64,000 nucleotides of DNA. It comes from Spirochaetota bacterium (GTDB taxonomy: Bacteria > Spirochaetota > Brachyspiria > Brachyspirales > JACRPF01). Of this stretch, positions 1-9,151 are shown piece after piece. Each line of letters opens with the position of its first letter. Positions within the stretch are counted from its first letter, which is position 1. Under the pieces are notes generated by a model, which had not been told where the DNA came from, did no database searches, and saw nothing but the letters and a program-made list of their open reading frames with translations. The position numbers were made by a program, and so were the translations under genes. The stretch covers positions 186,001-250,000 of the forward strand of contig JACRPF010000007.1 in assembly GCA_016214035.1 (NCBI GenBank). The letters are read 5' to 3'.

Positions 1-710
1 GGCGCCATGCCCGTCTCGCGCAGGAAACGATGCCGGAACCCTGACGGCGTCAGATTCGTCCGTGCCGAAAGCGCATCCACGTCGAACCGCTCGCACGCGT
101 GTTTTTCAATATAGCTGCTGCTTAAGCGAATCTCCCGTGACAGCGGCCGCTGCTGCGGCGATGCCTCAGCGTCGAACAGCGCGATGAGCATGTCGGTGAT
201 GCACATCCGATAGCGCAGCACCGCATAAGGGTCGCCACGATCGATGCGCCGTATACGGTTGAAGCATTCAAGCACACGCGGCCCCGCATAGAAACGCCGG
301 CGCTTCATCGTACGTATCCCGCGGCCGAGTATTCGTGCGCTCTCAGGCTCTAACCCGGTAAGCGAACCGTCTTTTTCAAACCCGAGCATCAGCATGCATG
401 CAACCGTGCGGGCATGTGTGCAGTACCCGTTCCCATGCCGTTCACCCGGCATGGCGATGAGCGCGTCATTCGCTGAAAGGAATTCAACGCCTCGTTCTGT
501 GTGAAATACCATACGGCCCCGTGCTATGAAATGCATCTCGCAGGAATCATGCGCGTGGGAGATATGCGGCGGTTCGGGATGCTTAAGCTCGATTACCGTG
601 CAGTACGGATAGACATGCGCGTATTTATGACGGCCGACACAGTAACTCGATTCGGTATTCCCCGACCTGTTTACTACGTGAAATGCCGTATACGGAGAAC
701 TATTCTTCAT
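1..710 (-). CDS. AraC-family transcriptional regulator (C-terminus cut by window edge)
   Basis: The reverse strand is open from an ATG at 710 to the window edge, about 236 codons. Residues roughly 45-95 form a cupin-like sensor, with HISHAHDSCEMHF followed by a MPGERHG turn, as in sugar-sensing AraC regulators. The last visible residues (DVDALSARTNLTPSGFRHRF) are the first helix-turn-helix of an AraC DNA-binding domain; the second lies outside the window. No strong ribosome-binding site precedes the ATG, so the exact start is uncertain. The family is usually a sugar-responsive activator, and the nearby glycan genes fit that, but the target is unknown. Confidence 0.85.
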   Translation of the reverse strand, partial: MKNSSPYTAFHVVNRSGNTESSYCVGRHKYAHVYPYCTVIELKHPEPPHISHAHDSCEMHFIARGRMVFHTERGVEFLSANDALIAMPGERHGNGYCTHARTVACMLMLGFEKDGSLTGLEPESARILGRGIRTMKRRRFYAGPRVLECFNRIRRIDRGDPYAVLRYRMCITDMLIALFDAEASPQQRPLSREIRLSSSYIEKHACERFDVDALSARTNLTPSGFRHRFLRETGMA

Positions 711-773
711 TCAGATATTGTTTGTATATAATACGATTCAACAGCATGACCGGATGATGCATTGCATGCCCGA

Positions 774-2186
774 TCATTCGATCGGCGGCGCACCGGTTGA
801 ACCGGTGTAGGTGCCGACAACATGGATACGCCCCAGACTGCCGTTGCCGCCCTTGCTTCCGGGACCGGTGCTGTCACCAAGCTTGCCGCCGGCATAACCG
901 GCACCGCCCGCGCTGCGATTCCCGCCGCCGGCCCCGCCGCCGCAGCCGGTCGTGTAATCGGATTGTATTATCGGATCGCCGTAATTCGATCCAATACCGC
1001 CGGCACATGACATCTTGCTTGTCCCGAGCCTCGCATTCATACTTTCAATATATATCGTACCGCCGGCACCGCCGCCGCCGCATCCCGTCGCGATGTAGCC
1101 GCTATTGTCATAACTCACCCCTTTCGCACCATCAAGACCGCCGCATTGTATCAGACCCGTCGCCGTATCGAATGCGACGGCATAGATGCGCACCGCACCG
1201 CCGCCGTCACCGCCGCGCGCACCGTCGCTGCCGTCATAGAAGTTGCCGCCGCCGCCGCCGCCCGAACCGAAGATCGCATCCCATGCCGCATTTGTGCAGG
1301 GGATGCCCGTACTTCCGCAGCTAGCACCCGCAGTACCACCTGCAGTATTCATGTGGTCCCCGGTTGGTTGTGGTGTGCCTGAGCCGCCATTCCCCGGGCC
1401 TGTCGCAAAAAAGCCTCCGGAAAATCTCATGCTGCCGCCGTTAAACCCTTTGCCGTTAAGATCGAGCAGGCCGGCATTTGAAAACATGGCGCGGGCCGCG
1501 ATCCATACGATGCCGTATGCTTCATTCGTGGCGCCGCCGTCGGTCTTGTGCTTCTTTGCAGTCAGTGTCGCTCCGGACTCGACGATGAACGTCTTCGCCT
1601 GGATGAACACACCGGTCTTCGGCTGATAGGTGCCGGCGCCGTGATTGAGGCCCTTGTTGGTGCCGCGATACGTTATCACGCCGATGACGCTGTCAAGATT
1701 GTATATGTCGTCAACACTGACGGTGTTGCCGCTTACGACGGTAATATTGCTGTCCGATCCATCTCCGTACTGCGCAGGAAGCGCCGAAACAGTGACACTC
1801 ACATTCTTTGTGGCAATGTTAGTCCTGCTGTCACGCATCTGGATACGGACCGTATATGCTGCCGGAGTAGAGAAACTATGCGTATGCACCAGCCCATTGG
1901 TCCAGGCGACATCCCACATGCCGTCGTTCTGCCAGTCTATCTGCACCTGCAATTGGGAATTGTCGGTGAAATCGTCCGAGGAACCGCGCAGGTCGAACTG
2001 AAACATATGCTCTTCGTATGACGCATTCGTATCGAGCGAGAGTACGAGCGTCGGCGGTTTATCGCCGCCCGAATAATTGCCTGCTCCGGGATCGAACGGG
2101 TTATTCCGCGCACTGGGCTGCGGAAAACAACCGGTGATGATCACGGCTGCGAGAGACGTTAGTGCGAACAAAACGACTGCTTTCAT
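774..2186 (-). CDS. Secreted lipoprotein with PKD-like domain and glycine-rich region
   Basis: A 470-residue protein whose ATG at 2186 follows AGGGAG by about 8 bases. Residues 1-20 are a lipoprotein signal ending ITGC (Cys20), so it is probably anchored to a membrane. Residues about 45-140 resemble a PKD/Ig-like fold (LSLDTNASYEEHMFQFD, and a paired YTVRIQMRDS strand). From about residue 240 it is extremely rich in glycine, with GGGGGGNF, CGGGGAGGT and GCGGGAGGG blocks and regularly spaced cysteines. Glycine-rich tails of this kind occur in secreted proteins of environmental bacteria, with no agreed function. It lies 12 bases downstream of the CsgG-like gene and probably shares its transcript. 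Confidence 0.75.
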   Translation of the reverse strand: MKAVVLFALTSLAAVIITGCFPQPSARNNPFDPGAGNYSGGDKPPTLVLSLDTNASYEEHMFQFDLRGSSDDFTDNSQLQVQIDWQNDGMWDVAWTNGLVHTHSFSTPAAYTVRIQMRDSRTNIATKNVSVTVSALPAQYGDGSDSNITVVSGNTVSVDDIYNLDSVIGVITYRGTNKGLNHGAGTYQPKTGVFIQAKTFIVESGATLTAKKHKTDGGATNEAYGIVWIAARAMFSNAGLLDLNGKGFNGGSMRFSGGFFATGPGNGGSGTPQPTGDHMNTAGGTAGASCGSTGIPCTNAAWDAIFGSGGGGGGNFYDGSDGARGGDGGGAVRIYAVAFDTATGLIQCGGLDGAKGVSYDNSGYIATGCGGGGAGGTIYIESMNARLGTSKMSCAGGIGSNYGDPIIQSDYTTGCGGGAGGGNRSAGGAGYAGGKLGDSTGPGSKGGNGSLGRIHVVGTYTGSTGAPPIE

Positions 2187-2198
2187 ATACAATGCTCC

Positions 2199-3254
2199 CT
2201 AAAACCTGTAACTGACCGTGATACCCGTAGTATCTGGACCGATAGTCGGCACGATTGCCAGCGGCACGTCCCGGACCACTTCCGCGGGTGAGAAGAACGC
2301 CCAGATGAAAAGACCGGCGCTTACCGCATACAGAGAATAGCCCACGATATACCGGACCTGACTTGCGGTGACCATACCAGAATACTGTACCCATGCATTC
2401 GATGCAGTCTCATTCGTAATCGTCTTGTAAGTGTCGTTATAATACCCGTTCGCATCGTTCGCCGATATACCGCCCCATGCGTTGAACGATACCGCTGCAG
2501 CAAGGCTCACGCCCGCCGCCGAATAGAGCACCGGCACCCAGGGATTGCTCATCGTCATGCCTTCACGTCCTTTGAACGAAAAAACTATTTTATCAACAAG
2601 GTCGCTCACGGCGCTTTCCGCATTCACCATCGATACGAACTCCGCTTTCTGCGAGATGTAAACGGCGCTTGTTTCGACATTCAGAAGTGACACCGTGAGT
2701 ACGAACATATTCTGTATGCGGCTCAGTTTCCCCACTACCATATACTGCATCGAAAGCAATTTCCCTATCTGTACGGCGCATGAGGCTTCGGTACAGCCGG
2801 TCTGCTGGAACTCCTGTTCCTTGAGTATCTTGTCCATATTGTTCCGGTCGAGAACGACAAAATACTTTGCGTTCACCAGATGAATTCTGACAAGATCGGT
2901 AAGTCCGGCAATATCTGCCGCGGGCATCCCTTTACCTTCGAATTCGATGATGCCGACATGAGGGTTTTTCTGCACCGATGAACGTACGTTCGCGGTGACC
3001 GGCTTTTTCGCTGACACCATATTAGTACTTCCGCCAGCGGACGATGCGCGCACATTCGATGACGACGTCGGTTTCAGACTGCCGCTGCCTGCCACGGGTT
3101 TATTAGTCTGTCCGCTGAGAAGAATTGCGAACAGTATAAAGACAATAGCAAAGGTACCACGGCGACCGCAGTCTCCCCTTTTTTTATTCTTTCCACGATT
3201 ATCCTGAGTATTATTGAAATCACCGATTCCAAATATTGACATCATTTCTTTCAT
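2199..3254 (-). CDS. CsgG-like domain protein with C-terminal two-helix membrane module
   Basis: 351 residues. An N-terminal hydrophobic segment lies at about residues 33-48, after an unusually polar leader, followed by a Ser/Gly-rich linker. Residues about 95-230 resemble the CsgG/curli-type nucleotide-free Rossmann domain: VGIIEFEGKG, YFVVLDRNNMDKILKEQ, YMVVGKLSRI and FVLTVSLLNVET are its typical strands. Two hydrophobic segments near residues 245-262 and 305-322 bracket a Tyr/Asn-rich stretch, and the protein ends VSYRF, an outer-membrane-like terminal strand. The same module closes other proteins here (43063-44484 and 51046-51807). The start could be a little downstream, at the Met codons at residues 4 or 5. 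Function is unknown; an envelope-associated role is likely. Confidence 0.65.
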   Translation of the reverse strand: MKEMMSIFGIGDFNNTQDNRGKNKKRGDCGRRGTFAIVFILFAILLSGQTNKPVAGSGSLKPTSSSNVRASSAGGSTNMVSAKKPVTANVRSSVQKNPHVGIIEFEGKGMPAADIAGLTDLVRIHLVNAKYFVVLDRNNMDKILKEQEFQQTGCTEASCAVQIGKLLSMQYMVVGKLSRIQNMFVLTVSLLNVETSAVYISQKAEFVSMVNAESAVSDLVDKIVFSFKGREGMTMSNPWVPVLYSAAGVSLAAAVSFNAWGGISANDANGYYNDTYKTITNETASNAWVQYSGMVTASQVRYIVGYSLYAVSAGLFIWAFFSPAEVVRDVPLAIVPTIGPDTTGITVSYRF

Positions 3255-3377
3255 ACTGCAGCCACTGCCTCTTTACCAGTATTTTTGTGAATCAGTATAT
3301 TCCACAATATACATCCGTCAAGCAACACAACTTCTGTGGCAATTACGTCATCACTGATGCTTTGATATTCATGACTT

Positions 3378-3416
3378 GACGATGTCAATATACTCCACCT
3401 AAATGTCAACATCGTC
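3378..3416. promoter_or_regulatory. Inverted repeat upstream of the fucosidase operon, candidate operator
   Basis: The perfect arms GACGATGT (3378-3385) and ACATCGTC (3409-3416) flank 23 bases. They also contain two ATGTCAA words about 20 bases apart. A TTGAC-like hexamer overlaps the left arm and a TATACT word lies downstream near 3443. The repeat sits 57 bases before the fucosidase ATG in the 218-base divergent gap. The GntR-type regulator encoded in the operon is the natural candidate to bind it, but this is inference. Confidence 0.4.
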
Positions 3417-3472
3417 TATTTCCAAAACCGCCCCTTGTATTACTATACTAGTACACTATACTGGAGTTGACC

Positions 3473-4948
3473 ATGCAATCATTCATCACAGCAAACCCGA
3501 TCGAAAAAGGGCCGTTCGAGGCTACCTGGGAATCACTGGGCAAATTCGAGTGTCCGGACTGGTTCCGCGACGCTAAATTCGGCATCTGGAGCCATTGGGG
3601 CCCGCAGAGCGTACCGATGGCCGGCGACTGGTATGCGCGCCACATGTATGTTCAGGATCATCCGCAGTACAACCATCATCTGCGCACCTACGGGCATCCG
3701 TCCAAGCACGGCTGGAAGGATGTCGTTCAGTCATGGAAAGCGGAACGGTTCGATCCGGACGGACTGATGAAGCAGTATATCGAAGCCGGAGCGAAGTACT
3801 TCGTCGCACAGGCGGCGCATCACGACAACTTTGACAACTTCAATTCGAAGCATCATCGCTGGAACTCGGTGAACATGGGACCGAAAAAAGACATCGTCAA
3901 ACTATGGCGCGATGCCGCAAAGAAATACAATCTGCCGTTCGGGCTCACCGAACATCTCGGAGCCACCTATACCTGGTGGATTACGAACAAGCTGCTTGAC
4001 CAGCACGGCGCATTTGAGAACACACAATATGACGGTTTTGATACGTCATGTGAAGACCTGTATCTGCCGCACACGAAAAACGAAATAGAAGAAGGCAGGC
4101 AGCTCCAGAAAGAAGGCAAGCGCCTCCCCTGGTATACCGATAATCCGTACTGGCACGAAAAGTGGTATCTGCGTGTGAAAGATATGATCGATCAATACGA
4201 ACCCGAGCTTCTCTACTCAGACGGCGAGCTTCCGTTCGGAGATGTGGGTCTTGCGGCCGTGGCGCATCTCTACAACATGAGCGCGAAAAAGAACGGCAAG
4301 AATATCGCTGTGTATAACCAGAAGAACAAAGACCCGAAGTTCGCCAACACCGGTGTGTTCGACATCGAACGCGGGCAGATGGAGGAAGCGGCCCCCACCC
4401 CGTGGCAGACGGACACCTGCGTTGCCGGCTGGTTCTACGATATCCGCGCCGCATACAAGACACCGAAACAGATCGTCGAAACACTGGTCGATATCGTCAG
4501 CAAGAACGGGAATCTGCTTCTGAACTTCACCCAGCGCCCCGACGGCACGCTCGATGAAGAATGTAACTACATACTGAAATCGATAGCAAAATGGAATGCC
4601 GTGAACACCGAAGGCATTCACGGTTCCCGCCCGTGGAAGATCGCCGCCGAAGGTCCGGCAAAGTTCGTCCAGAAAGCGCGATTTGAAGAAAAAGCGGTTG
4701 AGTGGACCACGGCGGATTTCCGTTTCACGGCAAAAGGCAGCACCGTCTACGCATTTCAGATGAAATATCCCGACAATCGGGAAACATATATACGCAGCCT
4801 CGGGAAAAACGCAGGTACGGTGAAGAAAGTATCGCTCCTCGGTTTCGGCGGTGCAGTACGTTTCCGCCAGAACGAAGACTGTCTCTTCGTCGAACTGCCG
4901 GCGGAGAAAGCTTGCGACTACGCACCATGCATCAAGGTTGAGTTCTAA
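3473..4948 (+). CDS. Alpha-L-fucosidase, GH29
   Basis: A 491-residue retaining alpha-L-fucosidase that releases L-fucose from fucosylated glycans. The ATG at 3473 follows GGAG with 6-base spacing. Family features include FGIWSHWGPQSVP near the start, the HHDNFDNFNSKHHRW substrate-binding segment and LLYSDGELPFG, whose Asp250 fits the GH29 nucleophile position. No signal peptide is visible, so it probably acts in the cytoplasm on imported oligosaccharides. It is the first gene of a compact fucose operon; the next gene starts 15 bases downstream. The general acid is poorly conserved in GH29 and cannot be assigned here. Confidence 0.92.
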   Translation: MQSFITANPIEKGPFEATWESLGKFECPDWFRDAKFGIWSHWGPQSVPMAGDWYARHMYVQDHPQYNHHLRTYGHPSKHGWKDVVQSWKAERFDPDGLMKQYIEAGAKYFVAQAAHHDNFDNFNSKHHRWNSVNMGPKKDIVKLWRDAAKKYNLPFGLTEHLGATYTWWITNKLLDQHGAFENTQYDGFDTSCEDLYLPHTKNEIEEGRQLQKEGKRLPWYTDNPYWHEKWYLRVKDMIDQYEPELLYSDGELPFGDVGLAAVAHLYNMSAKKNGKNIAVYNQKNKDPKFANTGVFDIERGQMEEAAPTPWQTDTCVAGWFYDIRAAYKTPKQIVETLVDIVSKNGNLLLNFTQRPDGTLDEECNYILKSIAKWNAVNTEGIHGSRPWKIAAEGPAKFVQKARFEEKAVEWTTADFRFTAKGSTVYAFQMKYPDNRETYIRSLGKNAGTVKKVSLLGFGGAVRFRQNEDCLFVELPAEKACDYAPCIKVEF

Positions 4949-4963
4949 AACGAGGCAATATCG

Positions 4964-6013
4964 ATGAAACTTGCACAACGTTCACCCCTCGGGAAGTCCG
5001 GCATCATGGTACCGCCGGTTATATTCGGCACCAGTTATCTCGGCAATCTCTACAAAGAGCTTACCGCGGAACAGAAAGCCGGCATCGTGAAAAGCTGGTT
5101 TGACAATGTCGAGGCGCCTGTCGCGGCCGATTCAGCCGGTAAATACGGAGCAGGACTTGCGCTTGAGGTCATGGGCAGTATGCTTGCAAAGATGGGCATC
5201 GCACAGGACGATATCGTCATCAGCAATAAACTCGGCTGGTATCGTGTGCCGCTCAAAGGCGCAGAACCGACATTCGAACCCGGAGCGTGGGCAAATCTCA
5301 AGTACGATGCGGTACAGAAGATCAGCTATGACGGCATCGTTGCATGTTTTGAACAGGGCTGTTCACTGCTCGGCACCTATCGACCCGCGCTCATATCCGT
5401 TCATGACCCCGACGAATATCTCTCCGCCGGTACGGACGACAAGGACCGCGTAAAACGTTATGCCGATATCCTCGGCGCATACAAAGCCCTTCACGAAATA
5501 AAACGCAGCGGAAAAGCGAAAGCTGTCGGTGTGGGTTCAAAAGACTGGAAGATAATCCGACGGCTTTCCGACGATGTCGCTCTTGACTGGGTGATGCTTG
5601 CCTGCAGTTTCACCATCATGCAGCATGATAAAGAACTTGTATCGTTCCTCGAATCGCTGGTGAAGCGTGGTGTGGGCATCATCAACTCGGCGGTGTTCCA
5701 TGCGGGCTTTCTCACCGGCGGAGAATACTTCGACTACCGGAAGCCAAACCCGAATAATGCCGACGACAGGAAACTATTCGTCTGGCGTGAGAAGTTCATG
5801 TCGATATGTAAAGCGCATGCGGTTGAACCGTCACACGCATGCATGCAGTTCGGCATGTCGCTCCCCGGCATCGCGGCGCTGGCGCTCAACACGAGTAATC
5901 CCGCAAAGACACCGGATAACGTGCGTGCGGTAGGCACGAAGCTTCCAAATGAATTCTGGCGTGCGATGAAAGACGGCGGCCTCATCGACAAGGCATATCC
6001 GTACGCAGGATGA
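4964..6013 (+). CDS. Aldo/keto reductase, probable L-fucose (or related aldose) 1-dehydrogenase
   Basis: 349 residues, length and motifs of the aldo/keto reductase family that includes D-threo-aldose/L-fucose dehydrogenases. The TIM-barrel catalytic pattern is visible: an Asp in AADSAGKYG with Tyr five residues on, Lys in SNKLGW and His in ISVHDPDEY. Placed directly after the fucosidase, it most likely oxidises free L-fucose to L-fuconolactone with NAD(P). Its stop overlaps the ATG of the next gene (ATGA at 6010-6013), so translation is probably coupled. Activity on D-arabinose or L-galactose is equally possible from sequence. Confidence 0.8.
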   Translation: MKLAQRSPLGKSGIMVPPVIFGTSYLGNLYKELTAEQKAGIVKSWFDNVEAPVAADSAGKYGAGLALEVMGSMLAKMGIAQDDIVISNKLGWYRVPLKGAEPTFEPGAWANLKYDAVQKISYDGIVACFEQGCSLLGTYRPALISVHDPDEYLSAGTDDKDRVKRYADILGAYKALHEIKRSGKAKAVGVGSKDWKIIRRLSDDVALDWVMLACSFTIMQHDKELVSFLESLVKRGVGIINSAVFHAGFLTGGEYFDYRKPNPNNADDRKLFVWREKFMSICKAHAVEPSHACMQFGMSLPGIAALALNTSNPAKTPDNVRAVGTKLPNEFWRAMKDGGLIDKAYPYAG

Positions 6014-7071
6014 AAAAGCGGTTAACCATAGAGCGCGGCGGACACGGGCATCCGTTCCAGCAGATAAAAGCGCATATCAAAGGACTGATAGCCACCGGTG
6101 CGCTCAAGCCCAATGACGCGGTGCCGTCGGTACGCGATGTACTCCGCGACGCGAAAACGTCCATCGCCACCGTGCAGCGGGCATTCGCCGAACTGAAAAG
6201 CGAGGGAGTCATCTATTCGCGGCGCGGCGCGGGATATTTCGTTGCAGTGCCGAGAACCGGCATCGCCGAAACCGTACATGTGTTCCTCCCCTCGGAATAT
6301 CTTGCGCTCTACACCATGTTCCTCTCCGGACTTTATCGTATCGCATCCGAACACAAGTTCTCGGTACTGCTGCACAGTCTCGGCACTGACAAACTCACCT
6401 GGGACAAAGAGACGATTCGCCATCTGCACAGCGCGGTCATCGAGCGAGCGCCGGTAGTCTTCGTGGGTGAGGCGTTCGGCGACGTTCGCGACGCATGTAC
6501 ACGGGCCGCGGCTCTGGTTCCGTTCGCCGGTGTTGAATGGATGCCGGAAAACGGTATCGCCGTGGTGAATAATTATGAGCAATCCACGGCTGACACCGTT
6601 GCCTATCTCGTGAAAAAGCGCAATGTACGGCGCATGCTCGCATTCACCGGAAGAATGCGGCAATACAACGCGATACACAAGACGAACGGCATACGGCATG
6701 CCGCGGAGACCGCCGGTATCGATGTCACCTATCGCGACACGGACTTCGACGCTGAGAGCGCCTACAATGCCGCGAAAGAGCTGTTCGTCAAAAATACCTT
6801 CGACGCAGTATTCTGCGGGAACGATTATGAGGCAATCGGTGTCATCGGGGCGCTCACCGAGGTCGGCCGTGCGGCCGGACGCGACTGCGCCGTAGTCGGA
6901 TACGGTAATTTTCTCGACCGCGCGACGTCGTATTTTCCGCTCACCACCGTCGATCAGCATTGGGAGCTCATGGGCGTCAGCTCGATGAAGGCAGTCATTG
7001 CTGCACGGTCAGGCGATACACGTTTGACGCTTTCTGAAGTGAAAGCCGATCTTATTATTGGGAAAACGTAA
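6010..7071 (+). CDS. GntR-type HTH regulator with LacI-like sugar-binding domain
   Basis: 353 residues. Residues about 12-75 are a GntR winged helix (PFQQIKAHIKGLIATGAL, VPSVRDVLRDAKTSIATVQRAFAELKSEGVI, SRRGAGYFV). The rest is a periplasmic-binding-protein fold as in LacI/GalR (VHVFLP, NVRRMLAFTG, FDAVFCGNDYEAIGVIGAL, FPLTTVDQ). This hybrid, seen in AraR-type regulators, normally represses a sugar operon and is released by the sugar. It is encoded inside the fucose operon with a 4-base overlap with the preceding gene, so it probably autoregulates. Fucose or a pathway intermediate is the likely effector. Confidence 0.88.
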   Translation: MKKRLTIERGGHGHPFQQIKAHIKGLIATGALKPNDAVPSVRDVLRDAKTSIATVQRAFAELKSEGVIYSRRGAGYFVAVPRTGIAETVHVFLPSEYLALYTMFLSGLYRIASEHKFSVLLHSLGTDKLTWDKETIRHLHSAVIERAPVVFVGEAFGDVRDACTRAAALVPFAGVEWMPENGIAVVNNYEQSTADTVAYLVKKRNVRRMLAFTGRMRQYNAIHKTNGIRHAAETAGIDVTYRDTDFDAESAYNAAKELFVKNTFDAVFCGNDYEAIGVIGALTEVGRAAGRDCAVVGYGNFLDRATSYFPLTTVDQHWELMGVSSMKAVIAARSGDTRLTLSEVKADLIIGKT

Positions 7072-7082
7072 CAGGAGTTTTT

Positions 7083-8099
7083 ATGAAAGCTGTACACATC
7101 GAAAAACCGGGAACGATTGCGCTTGTCAATATGCCGGTGCCGAAGCCGAAGACCGGTGAAGCGCTCTTGAAAATAAAATACTGCGGCATCTGCGGATCGG
7201 ACGCAGCCACATTCACCGGAAATCAGCCGTTCACCACCTATCCGCGCATTCCCGGCCATGAGTTTTCCGCCGAGATAGTCGAGATAGGCGCAAACGACCG
7301 CGACCTGAAACAGGGAATGCTCGTCACCGCGGTGCCGTATTTCAACTGCGGCGTCTGCTACGCATGCCGGCGCGGCAGGACCAACTGCTGCGAACAGAAT
7401 GAGACCATGGGCGTGCAGCGCGACGGATCGTTCGCGGAATACATCGTCATGCCCGTCAATAAGATTGTCGACGGCAAAGGACTGCCCGCCGACATACTCG
7501 CGCTCATCGAACCGTTTTCGATAAGCCGTCATGCGGTCACCCGCGGCCGCATTCAGAAAGGCGATAATGTGCTTGTCATCGGCGCGGGCCCCATCGGCAT
7601 GTTCGCCATGCTCGCGGCGAAAGAAAAAGGCGCGCGCGTCTACATCGCCGATCTCGTGGAAGGGCGTCTGGAACTGGCGAAACGTCTGGGCGCCGACGGG
7701 ACTATCAACACCGGAAAAGAGGACATGTCCGCCAGTGTTAAGGAAATAACGGCGGGCGGCGGTATGGATGTGTGCATCGAAGCGGCGGGGCTCCCGCAGA
7801 CATTCCTTGCCTGCATAGAACAGGCGTGCTTCGGCGGACAGATAATACTCATCGGCAACGGGAAGAAGGAGACGACGTTCAATCACTCACTGCTCCTGAA
7901 AAAAGAGCTTGACGTATTCGGTTCACGCAACAGCAGAAACGACTTCGAACCGCTCATCGAACTTGTTGCACGCGGCGCTGTGGATATCAAACCGCTTATC
8001 ACCGATGTATTCCCGTTCACGTCGGTCATCGAAGCATTCAGGAAAGTTACGGCAAACGACGGAACAAGCGCCAAAGTGCTCGTATCGTTCGAGGGATGA
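7083..8099 (+). CDS. Zinc-dependent medium-chain dehydrogenase
   Basis: 338 residues, typical length of zinc alcohol/polyol dehydrogenases. The catalytic-zinc motif CGICGSD and GHEFSAEIVEIG lie in the first 70 residues. The structural-zinc cysteines follow in CGVCYACRRGRTNCC, and the NAD-binding VLVIGAGPIGMFAM lies near residue 165. A GAG-type ribosome site (AGGAG, 7073-7077) precedes the ATG. In an oxidative fucose route it could oxidise a later hydroxy-acid such as 2-keto-3-deoxy-fuconate, or it could be an alternative sugar dehydrogenase; the sequence does not decide. Its stop overlaps the next gene. Confidence 0.85.
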   Translation: MKAVHIEKPGTIALVNMPVPKPKTGEALLKIKYCGICGSDAATFTGNQPFTTYPRIPGHEFSAEIVEIGANDRDLKQGMLVTAVPYFNCGVCYACRRGRTNCCEQNETMGVQRDGSFAEYIVMPVNKIVDGKGLPADILALIEPFSISRHAVTRGRIQKGDNVLVIGAGPIGMFAMLAAKEKGARVYIADLVEGRLELAKRLGADGTINTGKEDMSASVKEITAGGGMDVCIEAAGLPQTFLACIEQACFGGQIILIGNGKKETTFNHSLLLKKELDVFGSRNSRNDFEPLIELVARGAVDIKPLITDVFPFTSVIEAFRKVTANDGTSAKVLVSFEG

Positions 8100-8101
8100 T
8101 T

Positions 8102-9151
8102 ATGTTATATCCTGTCATCGACGCACACGCACATCTGTGGGACAAGCTGGACGGGCGCATCGGCACCACAAAGATACGCCATATCGGTAACGGACGTTCG
8201 ACATTCATTGACGGTATCCGACAGATGATGCCGCCGTATCTTCACGACGGGCGGAACACCGCCGAGGCATTCATCGCCAATATGGATTACACGGGAGTCG
8301 CCGGTTCGGTGATAACGCAGGAATATATCGACGGAAATCAGGACGATTATCTGCTCTCGGTGAAGCGGAAATTCCCGAACCGTTTCATGATTTGCGCGCT
8401 TGCCGACCTGCGTGAAAAAGGCTTTTCAAAAAAGCTTATCGGGAAACTCCATGCATTTGACGGGGTGAAGGTGCCGGCGCAATGGCACGGCGCGGAACGC
8501 ATTGCAAAACCATCAGACGGCGGCACTGCTGAACCGCATCTGGAGCTCGCACAAGGATGTGCGTCGAAAAACCGGACATCTGCGCCACGCCGAGCGCAAG
8601 CGATGCCGGATGCATCGCGGAAGCGACACCAAAGTATCCTCACCTCACCCGAATCCATGGCGCTGTATAAAACCATGGAAATGCTCGGCAAATTCCTATC
8701 CATCGATCTTGCCGCAGGCAACGCACAGACGGGCGAACTTGCCGAAATAGCGGCGGAATGCCCGATGCTGAAAATCTCCATCGGTCATTTCGGGATGGTG
8801 ACGAGACCGGGCTGGAAACATCAGATCCTGCTTGCGCGTCACAAAAACGTGATGATAGAATCCGGCGGAATCACCTGGCTTTTTCACAAAGAATTCTACC
8901 CCTACAAAGGCGCCGTGCGTGCGGTGAAAACTGCCGCAGACCTCGTGGGCATAGAGAAACTCATGTGGGGTTCCGATTATCCGCGCACCATGACGGCGAT
9001 AACATATTGCATGTCGCTCGATTTTTTCACAGGCACACCGCTGTTATCCGCCGCCGAAAAACGGGCGTTCCTCGGCGGCAATGCAAAACGATTCTACGGA
9101 TTCTCCCGTCTGCCCAAGCTGTCTTATATCAAGAACATGGCGGAGGACTAA
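8102..9151 (+). CDS. Amidohydrolase-2 family protein, probable L-fuconolactonase
   Basis: A metal-dependent TIM-barrel hydrolase of about 349 residues. YPVIDAHAHLWD supplies the metal-binding HxH at the N-terminus; IGHFGMVTR, IESGGITWLF and KLMWGSDYPRT are the later His and Asp strands. Relatives open sugar lactones or act on small cyclic acids, so L-fuconolactone hydrolysis fits the neighbours. The ATG at 8102 has GAGGG at good spacing; another ATG at 8096 overlaps the previous stop but lies too close to it. Residues about 125-180 are Arg/Ser/Pro-rich and unlike the family, suggesting an insertion or a double frameshift. The final TAA overlaps the next ATG. Confidence 0.75.
   Translation: MLYPVIDAHAHLWDKLDGRIGTTKIRHIGNGRSTFIDGIRQMMPPYLHDGRNTAEAFIANMDYTGVAGSVITQEYIDGNQDDYLLSVKRKFPNRFMICALADLREKGFSKKLIGKLHAFDGVKVPAQWHGAERIAKPSDGGTAEPHLELAQGCASKNRTSAPRRAQAMPDASRKRHQSILTSPESMALYKTMEMLGKFLSIDLAAGNAQTGELAEIAAECPMLKISIGHFGMVTRPGWKHQILLARHKNVMIESGGITWLFHKEFYPYKGAVRAVKTAADLVGIEKLMWGSDYPRTMTAITYCMSLDFFTGTPLLSAAEKRAFLGGNAKRFYGFSRLPKLSYIKNMAED

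Noticed and set aside
1050-1450. Collagen-like or silk-like repeat gene
   Set aside because: The glycine-rich stretches lack a Gly-X-Y period; they belong to the lipoprotein at 774-2186.
6954-7886. 310-codon reverse frame over the zinc dehydrogenase
   Set aside because: Antisense to a complete dehydrogenase with both zinc motifs; composition typical of a shadow frame.
8758-9150. Upstream extension of the fucU frame
   Set aside because: The open frame is antifamily sequence inside the amidohydrolase gene; the GGAGGA site and FucU homology fix the start at 9151.
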